A stretch of DNA of 54,144 nucleotides from Alphaproteobacteria bacterium 46_93_T64 (GCA_002163135.1 MAAN01000026.1:1-54144); one strand, 5' to 3'; positions 15,910-25,240 are shown, numbered from the stretch's first letter. Notes: a model not told the origin generated them from the letters alone. Program-made: numbers and translations.

Positions 15910-17802
15910 ATGAACAAAAAAATTAGCATTTGGCAGTTTGTTGCTGGTTCAGTATTAGCTGCGGGCATCTTCATAATTGACCTTTCACTTCCACTTGGAG
16001 TTGCTAGTGGAGTGCCTTATGTGGCGCTCGTATGCCTCGGGGCATGGTTTTCAAAACCTGTTCATGTAATTTTCTTAGCATTCATTAGCACGGCACTTAC
16101 TATATTAGGGTATTTTTTTTCCGAAATCGGAGGAGTGCTTTGGGTGGTACTAATTAACCGCTGTTTGGCACTTTTTGCTGTCTGGATTACCGCACTCCTG
16201 TTGGTACATTTAAAGTCTTCTGGCGCAAATCTAGCCAAAAGCGAACAAAGATTTCAAGATATAGCTGAGGCTTCATTCGATCGTATTTGGGAGATGGATG
16301 AAAATTATCGTTACATTTTCGTTTCAAATTCAGTGGTATTGTCGAAACTTGGAGAAAGATCCCCATCGGCGTTTATTGGAAAAACGCTGTGGGAAATTCT
16401 CGGGGCTCCCCCTGAAACCGATGAACAAATGTCGGCATTTAAGGACGTTTTATGCAAAAAAAGTAGGTTTCAGGCTTTTCGTGTTAGAATGCACATAAAC
16501 GACGCCCGAGACTCGATACGTGAGATAAGCGGTAAACCCTTATTTGATGTCAAAGGACATTTTTTGGGATACCGGGGATCGTCGCGGGATATTACAGCTC
16601 AAGTAATTGCAGAAGAGAAATTTCAAACTTCAGAAACACTTCTTCGCCGCGCCCAGAAAATGGAAGCTATTGGGCAACTAACTGGCGGCATCGCTCATGA
16701 CTTCAACAATATACTTGGTATAGTTTTAGGGAATCTGGAAATCATTCAAACTTATCCACCTGGTGACAGCAGAATTTCTAAGCGCATAGGTGTCGCGAAA
16801 AAATCGATTGAACGCGGTGCCGGTATTACTCGAAAACTTCTTGGATTTTCCAGGAAAGATCCACATGCAGTAAAGATTGTGGACATAAACGGACCAATCA
16901 ACAAATTGCTTGATTTAGTCACAAAATCTCTAACTGTCTCCATAAACGTGAATACGCATCTTGCAGAAGATTTATGGACCGTTGAAATTGATCCGGGAGA
17001 TTTTGAAGACGTAATCCTTAATCTCGCGCTAAATGCACGTGATGCCATGCCCGGGGGCGGCAAGCTGAGGATTGAAACTGAAAACAAAATATTGGATGAA
17101 GAATTTGTGAAGAATAATCCGAAAGCAACAACTGGTAGCTTCGTCCTGGTCTCTATCAGCGACACAGGAATAGGAATGACCGACGAAGTTATGGACAAGG
17201 TTTTTGAACCATTCTTTACCACGAAGGATGAAAGTAAAGGAACAGGACTTGGACTCAGTATGGTCTATGGCTTTGTCGAGCGGTCTGGTGGGTTTGTTAC
17301 AATTGACTCTGAAATTGGCACGGGTACTGTTTTTCAACTCTTTATTCCCCGAACTACTAAAAACGAAACTGACTTGTATAGAGCACTAATTCCGACTGGC
17401 AACCTACCCCAGGGCCGTGAGAAAATTCTCATCGTGGATGATGAAAAGGATTTAAGTGATATTGCAGCCTATAAACTTAGTGAACTCGGGTACAAAACGC
17501 TGGTGGTGGAAGATGGACCGAGCGCTATAAAAATACTAGAACAGGAGCGCGATGTTGATCTTTTATTCAGTGATGTCGTGATGCCAAATTCCATGAACGC
17601 CTACGAACTGGCTCTAAAGGTGCACAAGAGGCATCCTCAGATAAAGATATTGCTGACCAGTGGTTATGACAGAAAGCTGGAAGAAGTTGCAAAAAATGAT
17701 GACCCTTTCCTTGTAAAACTGAATAAAATGCAGTTGAAAAAACCATACAACTTATCTGACTTGGCAATTGCAATTCGCAGGGAACTGGATGAGGAACTCT
17801 AA
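15910..17802 (+). CDS. hybrid sensor histidine kinase with PAS and receiver domains
   Basis: A 630-residue membrane sensor. Residues 1-100 hold three or four hydrophobic helices. A PAS domain spans about 112-230 and ends in GYRGSSRDIT. HisKA follows, with the phosphorylated His263 in GGIAHDFNN. The ATPase domain shows the N-box (LNLALNARDAMPGGG) and G-boxes (DTGIGM and GTGLGLSM). A C-terminal receiver domain from about residue 505 carries Asp555 in SDVVMP as phosphoacceptor. No output domain and no separate response regulator or HPt gene is nearby, so the phosphate must pass to a partner elsewhere or the receiver is self-regulatory. It is followed after 71 bases by an AhpD-like gene on the same strand. 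Confidence 0.92.
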   Translation: MNKKISIWQFVAGSVLAAGIFIIDLSLPLGVASGVPYVALVCLGAWFSKPVHVIFLAFISTALTILGYFFSEIGGVLWVVLINRCLALFAVWITALLLVHLKSSGANLAKSEQRFQDIAEASFDRIWEMDENYRYIFVSNSVVLSKLGERSPSAFIGKTLWEILGAPPETDEQMSAFKDVLCKKSRFQAFRVRMHINDARDSIREISGKPLFDVKGHFLGYRGSSRDITAQVIAEEKFQTSETLLRRAQKMEAIGQLTGGIAHDFNNILGIVLGNLEIIQTYPPGDSRISKRIGVAKKSIERGAGITRKLLGFSRKDPHAVKIVDINGPINKLLDLVTKSLTVSINVNTHLAEDLWTVEIDPGDFEDVILNLALNARDAMPGGGKLRIETENKILDEEFVKNNPKATTGSFVLVSISDTGIGMTDEVMDKVFEPFFTTKDESKGTGLGLSMVYGFVERSGGFVTIDSEIGTGTVFQLFIPRTTKNETDLYRALIPTGNLPQGREKILIVDDEKDLSDIAAYKLSELGYKTLVVEDGPSAIKILEQERDVDLLFSDVVMPNSMNAYELALKVHKRHPQIKILLTSGYDRKLEEVAKNDDPFLVKLNKMQLKKPYNLSDLAIAIRRELDEEL

Positions 17803-17873
17803 AGTCCGTCTTGGATCAAACAGAGAAATTTTTAGTGGTATGAAATTTAACTGTATTATCGTTAAGGATTTCA

Positions 17874-18440
17874 ATGAAACATCTGGAAAACACTATGCCT
17901 TTCATTCCTGATTTTCCTGAAAATGCTACTCTTGGTGACGTCTTCACGGAATTCCCCACCACTTCAAAACCTCTGCTGGATTTTCATGAAGTTTTGCTAC
18001 GCGGGCCATCACCTTTTACCATTGCGGAGCGTGAATTAATCGCTGCTTATGTCTCTGGCTTAAATGCTTGTTCCTATTGCCACGGGATCCACACAAAAAC
18101 CGCAGAGGCCTTCGGGCTTGCCGAAGGTGTGCTGGAGGCGCTGCTTGAGGATATTAGCCAAGCTCCCATCGACGAAAAAATGAAGCCTGTCTTGCGTTAT
18201 GTGGGCAAACTCACCCGCGAACCTGCCAAAATGGTTCAAGCAGATGCCGATACTGTATTTGACGCCGGCTGGGACAAACAAGCCCTACATGATGCAGTTG
18301 CTGTTTGTGCATTGTTTAATTTTATGAACCGTTTGGTTGAAGGCATGGGACTAAAAGGAACACCACGTACAGCAATTGAGGGAGCTCAGAGACTTAAGGG
18401 ACTGGGATATGCCGGATTGTCCAAAGCCTTGGGACTTTAG
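17874..18440 (+). CDS. AhpD-like / carboxymuconolactone decarboxylase family protein (peroxidase-related)
   Basis: A 188-residue all-helical protein with the AhpD redox motif CSYCHGIH at about residues 63-70: two cysteines and a nearby histidine that relay protons in alkyl-hydroperoxidase reactions. Motif, length and overall pattern fit the peroxidase-related CMD subgroup. AAGGATTTCA just before ATG 17874 is a good ribosome site. It lies between a hybrid kinase and a convergent Old Yellow Enzyme, and may help detoxify peroxides or electrophiles. The reaction is inferred from the family. Confidence 0.85.
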   Translation: MKHLENTMPFIPDFPENATLGDVFTEFPTTSKPLLDFHEVLLRGPSPFTIAERELIAAYVSGLNACSYCHGIHTKTAEAFGLAEGVLEALLEDISQAPIDEKMKPVLRYVGKLTREPAKMVQADADTVFDAGWDKQALHDAVAVCALFNFMNRLVEGMGLKGTPRTAIEGAQRLKGLGYAGLSKALGL

Positions 18441-18486
18441 TTTCAATTCACGAAAGTAGAGTCAGATTACCCACTACATTATTGAA

Positions 18487-18518
18487 AGAGACGACATTCA
18501 GTATAGAGCGTCGTCTCT
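18487..18518. terminator. bidirectional hairpin between convergent genes
   Basis: AGAGACGAC (18487-18495) and GTCGTCTCT (18510-18518) form a perfect nine-base stem with a 14-base loop between the AhpD-like gene and the Old Yellow Enzyme gene. Neither side has a clear T-run. Confidence 0.5.
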
Positions 18519-18531
18519 CCATAAAATTAAA

Positions 18532-19608
18532 CTATTTGGCGACGAAACCGTCCCAGCTGGCCATATAATCAAGGAAGCGAGAATTAAGGCCTTCATTTTC
18601 CAAATGCGCGCGTGTTACCGGCAAATCAATGGATGTGAAGTTTGTATCTGCTTCTAGCTTCTTCACAAAGTCATGATGAAGAATACCGGCGCGGCCAGCC
18701 ATAACGAAATCGGCACCGCCTTCAATGGCCTCACGGCAATCTGCGGCGCTCATGATTTTACCGGCTACCGCTAGTTTCACATCGCCACGATCGAGCTCTG
18801 TGAAATAACTCATCAGGCTTCGGCCTTTAAACTCTTCTTCTTCAGGGTCTTTTTTGAAATCCCAAAGTGACATATCCAGAAAATCAATTTTGCCATCCGC
18901 CAGTAGGCGTCGTGCAACTTCGATGACTTCTGCGATTTTCATTCCAAAACGTTCCGGTGATAAGCGAACGCTGACATTAAAATCATCGCGGCACCGGCTT
19001 CGAATGCCATCTATTATGTCGAAAATTATCCGCGCGCGGTTTTCAAGGGATCCACCATATTTATCATCGCGTTGATTAAGTTCGGGGCTTAAGAATTGAC
19101 ACAGTAGATATCCATGTGCGCCGTGAACTTCAACGCCGTCAAACCCTGCTTTTTCTGCGCGGATGGCTCCCAGAATGAAGTCTTCTATCAATTGATCGAC
19201 TTCTTCAGTACTAAGCGCCCGTGTCCCATATTTTTCGAGCGCAGATGCCGAAACAGGTTGCACGCCTGTGAGCTCTTTAGATGCCCGCATACCGCCGTGA
19301 TAAAGCTGTGCAATGGCAATGGATCCCCCTTCTCTAATACCGTTCGCAAGGCGCGTTAGCCCTGGAAGTAGATCATCAGAAAAGAAACCGAGTTGTCCCG
19401 GAAACCCTTTGCCGCCAGCCTGTACATGGGCTGCGCAAGTCATGGTCAAACCAAAGCCTGCATTGGCTCGCATGGTAAGCCAGTTATACTCATCATCCGA
19501 TAGATGACCGTCTTCATGGCTTTGCCAATTGGTGATTGGGGCCATGACGACACGGTTTTTCATGGCTGGGCCATGGGAGAATTTTATAGGATCAAATAGT
19601 GAATTCAT
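18532..19608 (-). CDS. NADH:flavin oxidoreductase, Old Yellow Enzyme family
   Basis: A 358-residue single-domain FMN TIM barrel that reduces activated alkenes, enals or nitro compounds with NAD(P)H. Landmarks: KNRVVMAPITNW at the start, an AQLYHGG stretch near residue 102, and the catalytic histidine pair in VHGAHGYLLCQFLSP near residues 160-174. YGGSLENRAR follows at about 185. There is no Fe-S or second flavin domain, unlike the two large flavoproteins at 39-43 kb. Its 3' end has a decayed second copy 2.9 kb away (15651-15745). It converges on the AhpD-like gene and diverges from an alpha/beta hydrolase gene over 191 bases. Confidence 0.92.
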   Translation of the reverse strand: MNSLFDPIKFSHGPAMKNRVVMAPITNWQSHEDGHLSDDEYNWLTMRANAGFGLTMTCAAHVQAGGKGFPGQLGFFSDDLLPGLTRLANGIREGGSIAIAQLYHGGMRASKELTGVQPVSASALEKYGTRALSTEEVDQLIEDFILGAIRAEKAGFDGVEVHGAHGYLLCQFLSPELNQRDDKYGGSLENRARIIFDIIDGIRSRCRDDFNVSVRLSPERFGMKIAEVIEVARRLLADGKIDFLDMSLWDFKKDPEEEEFKGRSLMSYFTELDRGDVKLAVAGKIMSAADCREAIEGGADFVMAGRAGILHHDFVKKLEADTNFTSIDLPVTRAHLENEGLNSRFLDYMASWDGFVAK

Positions 19609-19799
19609 AATACCAGACTTTGTTCATTTTTATTCAGCGCCTGTTACAAATGTAGGTGGCCGGTCCCTACTTCGCAATTGCAAAATAGATTTCTGTGATT
19701 TTTATTACGTTATAAAAATACAGCTCCCTGCCCTAATGTCTTGCCGTTTACAGCAAACGCTTATATTTTGGCTGGCGTCTTAATTAACGAGAATAATAA

Positions 19800-20666
19800 A
19801 TGACTCCCAGACACGCGTACGTTCAATCCATCGATCTTTCATTATCATACTACGAATGGGGAAATGCTGACGATCCGGTTATCCTGCTTGTACATGCCAC
19901 GGGTATGCATGGCCGTGTTTGGGATGCATGTATCAAGGCCCTTCCCGTTGGATACCGCATAATTGCACTTGAAATACGGGGACACGGTTTAAGTCGTTAT
20001 GACGGTCATTTACTTAATTGGGAATTGATGGGAAATGACGTTAAGACAATAATTCAAACACTTGATTTAAATAATATTATTGGTGTTGGGCATTCTATGG
20101 GTGGTCACGCCCTTACTCAAGCATGCCTTGATATGCCAGATCGATTTAAAAGACTGCTATTGATTGATCCGGTGATATTTTCTCCTGAACGGTATGATGT
20201 CGTATCCGAGTTTGAAAAAGGACACCCAAAGGACAATCCAATCTCTCGTCGGAGAAGTGAATTCAATGACTGGCATGACATGGTCAAGGTATTTGAGGGC
20301 AAACCTCCCTACTCCAATTGGAAGCCAGAAGTTCTAGAAGATTATTGCCAGTTTGGCGTAAAAGATGCTCAAAACGGGGTTACTCTTGCCTGTATCCCAG
20401 AGACTGAGGCATCAGTGTATATGGGACACTGCAGTGTTAATCTCATTTCCAGATTTCCGGAATTTGATTTACCTGTAACAGTGCTAAGGGCGCGCCAACC
20501 AGAAAAGCAAAAAGGTAATCGTATTGATTTTTCGGCATCCCCAACATGGCCGGACCTTGCAGCTCAAATTACCAATGCTAAAGATGTTTACTTGCCGGAG
20601 CTCAGTCACTTCATTCCAATGGAAGATCCTGAGCTCACAGCGAAGTATATCCTAGAAGAAATTTAA
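19800..20666 (+). CDS. alpha/beta hydrolase
   Basis: A 288-residue alpha/beta-fold hydrolase with nucleophile Ser99 in the elbow GHSMGGHA, an oxyanion region HATGMHG near residue 32, and a probable catalytic His270 in LSHFIPMEDP. The aspartate is not certain. Enzymes of this shape cleave esters, lactones, epoxides or C-C bonds. Its stop overlaps the end of the convergent enoyl-CoA hydratase gene by four bases (20663-20666), leaving no room for a terminator between them. Confidence 0.85.
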   Translation: MTPRHAYVQSIDLSLSYYEWGNADDPVILLVHATGMHGRVWDACIKALPVGYRIIALEIRGHGLSRYDGHLLNWELMGNDVKTIIQTLDLNNIIGVGHSMGGHALTQACLDMPDRFKRLLLIDPVIFSPERYDVVSEFEKGHPKDNPISRRRSEFNDWHDMVKVFEGKPPYSNWKPEVLEDYCQFGVKDAQNGVTLACIPETEASVYMGHCSVNLISRFPEFDLPVTVLRARQPEKQKGNRIDFSASPTWPDLAAQITNAKDVYLPELSHFIPMEDPELTAKYILEEI

Positions 20667-21556
20667 TCTTCTTTTTTGCGCTGACTGTCGGCCATTGCTT
20701 TTGCGTCAAATCCGCCGAGTTTGTCCGTTGAAATCAGGGAATTATGTGCGTGTGCGAAATGATGCATGGCAAATACTGCTTCCATTCCTGTGCGTTTACC
20801 CTGAAGATCTTCTATATGATTGATGGCTTGTTTGGTCAAAGACAGGCCAAGGCGCGGCATGGTAGCAATTCTACCTGCAATCGCATAGGTTTCTTCTTCC
20901 AGTTTTTCACGCTCAAATACGCGGTTTACCATTCCCATTTGATAAGCTCGGTCCGCACTCATGCGTTCGCCCAAGAACAGAAATTCTTTTGCAATACGGG
21001 GGTTTAGCTCGAAAGGATGAGCAAAATATTCAACACCGGGAATGCCCATTCGAACCACAGGATCAGAGAAAAATGCATCATCAGATGCAATGATCATGTC
21101 ACAAACCCAGGCAAGCATCAGGCCGCCAGCGATACAAGCGCCGTGAACCATCGCAATGGTTGGTTTCGGAATTTCGCGCCAGCGACGACACATGCCAAGA
21201 TAGGCTTCTTGTTCTTTGATATACTGGAACTCAGCCCCAGGCTTGTTGGCATGATCATACAACATATGTTTACGATCTTGAGAGAGATGATGGTCCCTGC
21301 CCGGCGTTCCAATGTCGTGACCTGCACTGAAATGCTTCCCTTCACCGCGTAGGATAATCACCTTAACGTCATCATCCTCAACGGCACGGAAGTAAGCCGC
21401 ATCAAGCGCATATGTCATTTGATTGTTTTGGGCATTGTTATAGCGCGGACGGTTCAAAGATATGGTCGCGATACCATCTTTGACACTATATAAAATAGGT
21501 TCATCGGTTTCATATACAGGATCTGGAAATTCGTTTTCGTTCTTTGCTTCAGACAT
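20663..21556 (-). CDS. enoyl-CoA hydratase/isomerase family protein
   Basis: A 297-residue crotonase-fold protein. The first oxyanion-hole region HFSAGHD near residue 75 and the second, HGACIAGGLMLA near 145, are clear, as is the SLTKQAIN helix near 240. It lacks the usual paired glutamates in an obvious position, since the second helix reads FSDPVVRMGIPGVEYFAHP. An insertion of about 25 residues follows the first oxyanion loop (GRDHHLSQDRK onward). It hydrates or isomerises a CoA ester; substrate unknown. It is a single gene, with 269 bases to the next divergent gene. Confidence 0.85.
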   Translation of the reverse strand: MSEAKNENEFPDPVYETDEPILYSVKDGIATISLNRPRYNNAQNNQMTYALDAAYFRAVEDDDVKVIILRGEGKHFSAGHDIGTPGRDHHLSQDRKHMLYDHANKPGAEFQYIKEQEAYLGMCRRWREIPKPTIAMVHGACIAGGLMLAWVCDMIIASDDAFFSDPVVRMGIPGVEYFAHPFELNPRIAKEFLFLGERMSADRAYQMGMVNRVFEREKLEEETYAIAGRIATMPRLGLSLTKQAINHIEDLQGKRTGMEAVFAMHHFAHAHNSLISTDKLGGFDAKAMADSQRKKED

Positions 21557-21825
21557 TATTTTTCCCTTATTCGCGTGAGGGGTTATGGTTATTTTTCAAC
21601 GCGGTTTTTTGATTTTTATTGCTTAGCGATCCGCTGATCGGGAGTGAGCTTACACCATCAATGAGCTGATTTCCATGCATAGAGATAAAATTAAATGCTT
21701 TGAAATGGCGTGACGACGCCATACGTTATTACTAATGATCCGATAAGAATATTTGTTGTTACTAAACCTTAAAAATCCAGTTTTTCAGTAGTTTTGTATA
21801 ATTAAAACAAATAATGGATACATAA

Positions 21826-22266
21826 ATGACTGTTGATATCGGTCTTACCCATATTGCACTGGCGGCAACAGATATTGATGCCAGTATCAAGTTTTACAAA
21901 AAATACGCAGGCATGAATGTTGTGCATGACCGTCTTGACGTTGAAAATGATGGTCGGGTCGTCTGGCTCTCGGATATGACACGACCCTTTGTTCTCGTTT
22001 TGATTAAAGCTGATAAACCTGACCCCGTTTTAACGCCTTTTGCACATTTGGGCGTTGGCTGTAAATCTCGCAGTGAAATCGATCATTTTGCGAAGCTTGG
22101 AAAACAGGAAGGCGTTTTGTTATTTGACCCCGTGGATGAAGGGCCACCGGTGGGTTACTATATTTTCCTTAAAGATCCTGATGGACATTCCTTGGAGTTA
22201 TCTTTCGGACAGGACGTGGCTTCGGCTGTCCTTTCCTTAAAATCCAGTTCGCCCTCGCTTGACTGA
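21826..22266 (+). CDS. VOC (glyoxalase/bleomycin-resistance) family protein
   Basis: A 146-residue protein with two beta-alpha-beta-beta-beta modules. The start (LTHIALAATDIDASIKFYKKYAG) and the end (FLKDPDGHSLELSFG) are typical of the vicinal oxygen chelate superfamily. The first-module His (THIAL) and last-module Glu (LELS) are candidate metal ligands. Forty-six bases separate it from a MarR-GNAT gene on the same strand. Specific reaction unknown. Confidence 0.82.
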   Translation: MTVDIGLTHIALAATDIDASIKFYKKYAGMNVVHDRLDVENDGRVVWLSDMTRPFVLVLIKADKPDPVLTPFAHLGVGCKSRSEIDHFAKLGKQEGVLLFDPVDEGPPVGYYIFLKDPDGHSLELSFGQDVASAVLSLKSSSPSLD

Positions 22267-22327
22267 AAAAATTTATTTGACTACTATCAACTAATAAATT
22301 GACTAACGTTAAGTGATAGTGAGTTTC

Positions 22328-23257
22328 ATGCCAAATTCAAACATAAAGAACAATGTTGAGGCTGTTCGTGCCTTTACTCGTTTTTATACAAAAAAAGCGG
22401 GCGTGTTGAACGAGTTACTTCTGGAAAGCAATTTTGGATTGACCGAAGCACGCATACTGTACGAATTACAAACGAAAGATCAAACAACTGCCAAAAATCT
22501 GGGACAGGAATTGGATCTTGATCCCGCCTACATAAGCCGAGTACTGAAAAAATTTGAAAAGTCCGGTCTTATTGCTCGAAAACCATCCTCTTTAGATCGT
22601 CGCAAACAAGTTATCTTTCTTAGCGACCAAGGCAAACGCGAATATAAAGTGCTGGATGATAAATCGACCCAATTATTCCACGACCTAATAAGTGAACTTG
22701 ATACAGAAAATCAAGGAAAACTGCTTTCTGCAATGAATGAAATTCGCTCTCTTCTTGAAGATGATAAATCCAGTTCATCTTCGTATCTGCTCAGACCCCA
22801 TCGTCCTGGCGATATGGGCTGGATCATTCAAGCACATGGTCGTACTTACGCGGAAGAATATGGGTGGGATGAAACTTTTGAAGCTATGGTTGCAAAAATC
22901 GCTGCAGCGTTTATCGAAAACTTTGACGTTAAATCAGATTGTTGTTGGATCGCTGAGAAGTCTGGTCAAGCTATTGGTTCAGCCGTGGTTGTTAGAGAAG
23001 ATCGGGAAACCGCTAAACTCAGACTGGTGATTGTAGATCCAAAAGCACGCGGGCTTGGTGTTGGTGTCAGGTTGGTTGAAGAATGCATCAATTTTTCACG
23101 TAGAGCCGGATATTTAAAAATGATCCTGTGGACCAATGACAATTTATACGCTGCTATCGCAGTTTATAAAAAACTAGGCTTCAAACTTATAAGACAGAAG
23201 CCGCATCATAGTTTCGGTAAAGATCTGGTTGGTCAGATTTGGCAATTGGATTTTTGA
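22328..23257 (+). CDS. MarR family regulator fused to a GNAT acetyltransferase
   Basis: A two-domain protein of about 310 residues. Residues 1-145 are a MarR winged helix: NLGQELDLDPAYISRVLKKFEKSGLI, followed by the wing with the LDRRKQ motif. Residues 155-309 are a GNAT fold with the acetyl-CoA motif DPKARGLGVGVRLVEE and a C-terminal KKLGF stretch. I start at ATG 22328; an in-frame GTG at 22313 would add five residues. The upstream stretch 22284-22319 has CTATCA/TGATAG arms and two copies of TTGACTA, a possible self-operator. The DMT exporter gene starts two bases after its stop, so the fusion protein and exporter are made together. Confidence 0.88.
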   Translation: MPNSNIKNNVEAVRAFTRFYTKKAGVLNELLLESNFGLTEARILYELQTKDQTTAKNLGQELDLDPAYISRVLKKFEKSGLIARKPSSLDRRKQVIFLSDQGKREYKVLDDKSTQLFHDLISELDTENQGKLLSAMNEIRSLLEDDKSSSSSYLLRPHRPGDMGWIIQAHGRTYAEEYGWDETFEAMVAKIAAAFIENFDVKSDCCWIAEKSGQAIGSAVVVREDRETAKLRLVIVDPKARGLGVGVRLVEECINFSRRAGYLKMILWTNDNLYAAIAVYKKLGFKLIRQKPHHSFGKDLVGQIWQLDF

Positions 23258-23259
23258 AT

Positions 23260-24156
23260 ATGTCTGCACCCATTGGACCCGTCTTTGCGGCTTTGTTTAC
23301 CGGCTTTCAGGTCGGAGCAGCACTCGTAGCATCTCGCTATGTAATAGATCAAACGACACCAGCTACACTCGCCATGCTACGGTATTCAATCGGTTTTCTT
23401 TGTCTGATACCATTCATATCTTTTGCAAAAAATTTCTCCTTTCGGCCTCGCGATTTATTGCCGATATGCATCCTTGGTGTGTTCCAGTTTGGTGTATTGG
23501 TGGCGCTTTTAAATTACGCCTTGCAATATTTACCGTCTGCTCGCGTAGCACTGATATTTGCAACATTTCCTCTGCAAACAATGATACTTGCGGCCATTTT
23601 TGGTAAGGAACCATTGTCACGATATAAAACAATTGGGGTTCTTCTCTCAATTGCCGGTGTCGTAATTGCTCTTGGTGAAAGCCTCTTTTTACATGAGGCT
23701 GGTGCAAATAAAATGTTGGCGATAGCCGCAGTTGGATTGAGTGCTTTTACCGGCGCTATTTGCAGCATTTTTTATCGACCATATCTGGAACGATACCCTG
23801 CCCAAAATATCAGCACTCTCGCCATGTTCGCTTCGGTTGTCGTTCTTCTATTGTTTTCAACTGTTGAAAATGGATTGAACACTATTGGAAACATTGATTT
23901 TGAGGGTTGGCTCGCGGTGAGTTTTATTGGTGTTAGCAGCGGGGCAGGATATTTCGCATGGCTCTGGGCTTTAAAGAGTCTTTCACCAACTCGGGTCACT
24001 ATGTTTTTATCCCTCGGTCCAATCACAAGTGCAGTTCTTGGAGGAATATTCCTTTCTGAACCAATAACGCTTTATCTTATCTTAGGGATAGTTTTGGTGA
24101 TTTCAGGGCTTTGGCTGGGTTTGAAAAATTTGGACGCAAAAAAAGCGCCGGAGTAA
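23260..24156 (+). CDS. EamA/DMT family transporter
   Basis: A 298-residue membrane protein with ten hydrophobic helices in two EamA repeats; the second repeat begins near residue 155. I start at ATG 23260, two bases after the stop of the MarR-GNAT gene; an earlier in-frame TTG lies inside that gene. DMT proteins export amino acids or other metabolites. Coupling to a MarR-GNAT protein suggests the regulator senses or modifies the exported compound. The stop codon lies inside the loop of a strong terminator hairpin. Confidence 0.88.
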   Translation: MSAPIGPVFAALFTGFQVGAALVASRYVIDQTTPATLAMLRYSIGFLCLIPFISFAKNFSFRPRDLLPICILGVFQFGVLVALLNYALQYLPSARVALIFATFPLQTMILAAIFGKEPLSRYKTIGVLLSIAGVVIALGESLFLHEAGANKMLAIAAVGLSAFTGAICSIFYRPYLERYPAQNISTLAMFASVVVLLLFSTVENGLNTIGNIDFEGWLAVSFIGVSSGAGYFAWLWALKSLSPTRVTMFLSLGPITSAVLGGIFLSEPITLYLILGIVLVISGLWLGLKNLDAKKAPE

Positions 24157-24168
24157 TCGGCGCTTTTT
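24140..24168. terminator. strong bidirectional intrinsic terminator
   Basis: AAAAAGCGCCG (24140-24150) pairs perfectly with CGGCGCTTTTT (24158-24168) around a seven-base loop that contains the TAA stop of the DMT transporter gene. T-runs on both strands let it serve this gene and the convergent nitronate monooxygenase gene. Confidence 0.92.
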
Positions 24169-24195
24169 CGAATTATTTATTTTTGAGAAGCGATT

Positions 24196-25167
24196 TTATG
24201 CAAATGCTTTAAAACGATTGTTTATAATCTCGCTAGCTTCATTCATGATATTATCTACAAGTTGCTGACAGCTTGGGATATCATGGATCAGACCTGCTAC
24301 CATGCCGCAGCTCCATGCCCCCGCTTCCATTTCCCCGTCAATCATAACTTTTGGATAAACACCAGCGACCAATTCTTTGATATCTTCAATGGTCATAGCA
24401 TCGCCTTTACCGCTTTCCATATCCATGATCCTCTGAACTGGCTCATTGAGCAATACGCGTTCTGTATTACGAAGTGGGCGCATAATTAGTCGAGTATCAA
24501 GCTCGGAGGCCTTTACCAGTGCGTCTTTAACATTTTGATGAACGGGAGCTTCTTTGGTTGCAATAAAACGTGTTCCCATATTTATCCCATCGGCACCAAG
24601 TGCGAGCGCGGCAACAAGCTGTTTACCGTTCCCTATTCCGCCGGATGCAACGAAAGGAATTGATAGCTCTTCTGCCGCGCGAGGAAGCAGGATCATGTTT
24701 GGGATATCATCTTCGCCCGGATGTCCTCCACATTCAAACCCATCAACACTTACCGCGTCACAACCGATTTTTTCGGCCTTCAACGAATGACGTACAGATG
24801 TACATTTGTGAATGACTGTGATCCCTGCATCTTTCAGGGCTGGCATATAAGCCTCTGGGCTCCGACCTGCGGTTTCAACGATTTTGACGCCGCCGTCAAC
24901 GATTGCTTTGATATATTCAGGGTATGGCGGGGCCATAAAACCGGGCAAAAATGTCAAGTTCACACCAAATGGCTTGTCTGTCATGTCTTTGCAACGCGCA
25001 ATTTCATTTGCAAGATCTTCAGGTGTTTTTTGCGTGAGACCGGTAATAATCCCTAAGCCACCAGCGTTCGAGACGGCTGCCGCGAGTTCAGCAAATCCGA
25101 CATAATGCATGCCGCCCTGAATGATTGGATGTTCAATATTGAATAGCTCGGTAATTTTTGTTTTCAT
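24196..25167 (-). CDS. nitronate monooxygenase / NPD-like FMN protein
   Basis: A 323-residue FMN TIM barrel of the 2-nitropropane dioxygenase family. The N-terminal IQGGMHYVGFAELAAAVSNAGG, the GGHPGEDD loop near residue 150 and the phosphate-binding SGGIGNGKQLVAALALGADG near 175 are clear. Members oxidise alkyl nitronates or act as quinone or enoyl-ACP reductases (FabK); the family alone does not separate these. It is a single gene bounded by the terminator at 24140-24168. Confidence 0.88.
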   Translation of the reverse strand: MKTKITELFNIEHPIIQGGMHYVGFAELAAAVSNAGGLGIITGLTQKTPEDLANEIARCKDMTDKPFGVNLTFLPGFMAPPYPEYIKAIVDGGVKIVETAGRSPEAYMPALKDAGITVIHKCTSVRHSLKAEKIGCDAVSVDGFECGGHPGEDDIPNMILLPRAAEELSIPFVASGGIGNGKQLVAALALGADGINMGTRFIATKEAPVHQNVKDALVKASELDTRLIMRPLRNTERVLLNEPVQRIMDMESGKGDAMTIEDIKELVAGVYPKVMIDGEMEAGAWSCGMVAGLIHDIPSCQQLVDNIMNEASEIINNRFKAFA

Positions 25168-25240
25168 TGTTGCTCTCCTGATGACTATTGCGGGTAAGGC
25201 TATAGAGCAAGCATACTAATGTCGAAACAAAATTTACGGA

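Noticed and set aside
16752-17222. A 156-residue minus-strand open frame inside the kinase gene
   Set aside because: It lies wholly antisense to the HisKA/ATPase coding region, whose motifs are intact; it is a shadow frame.
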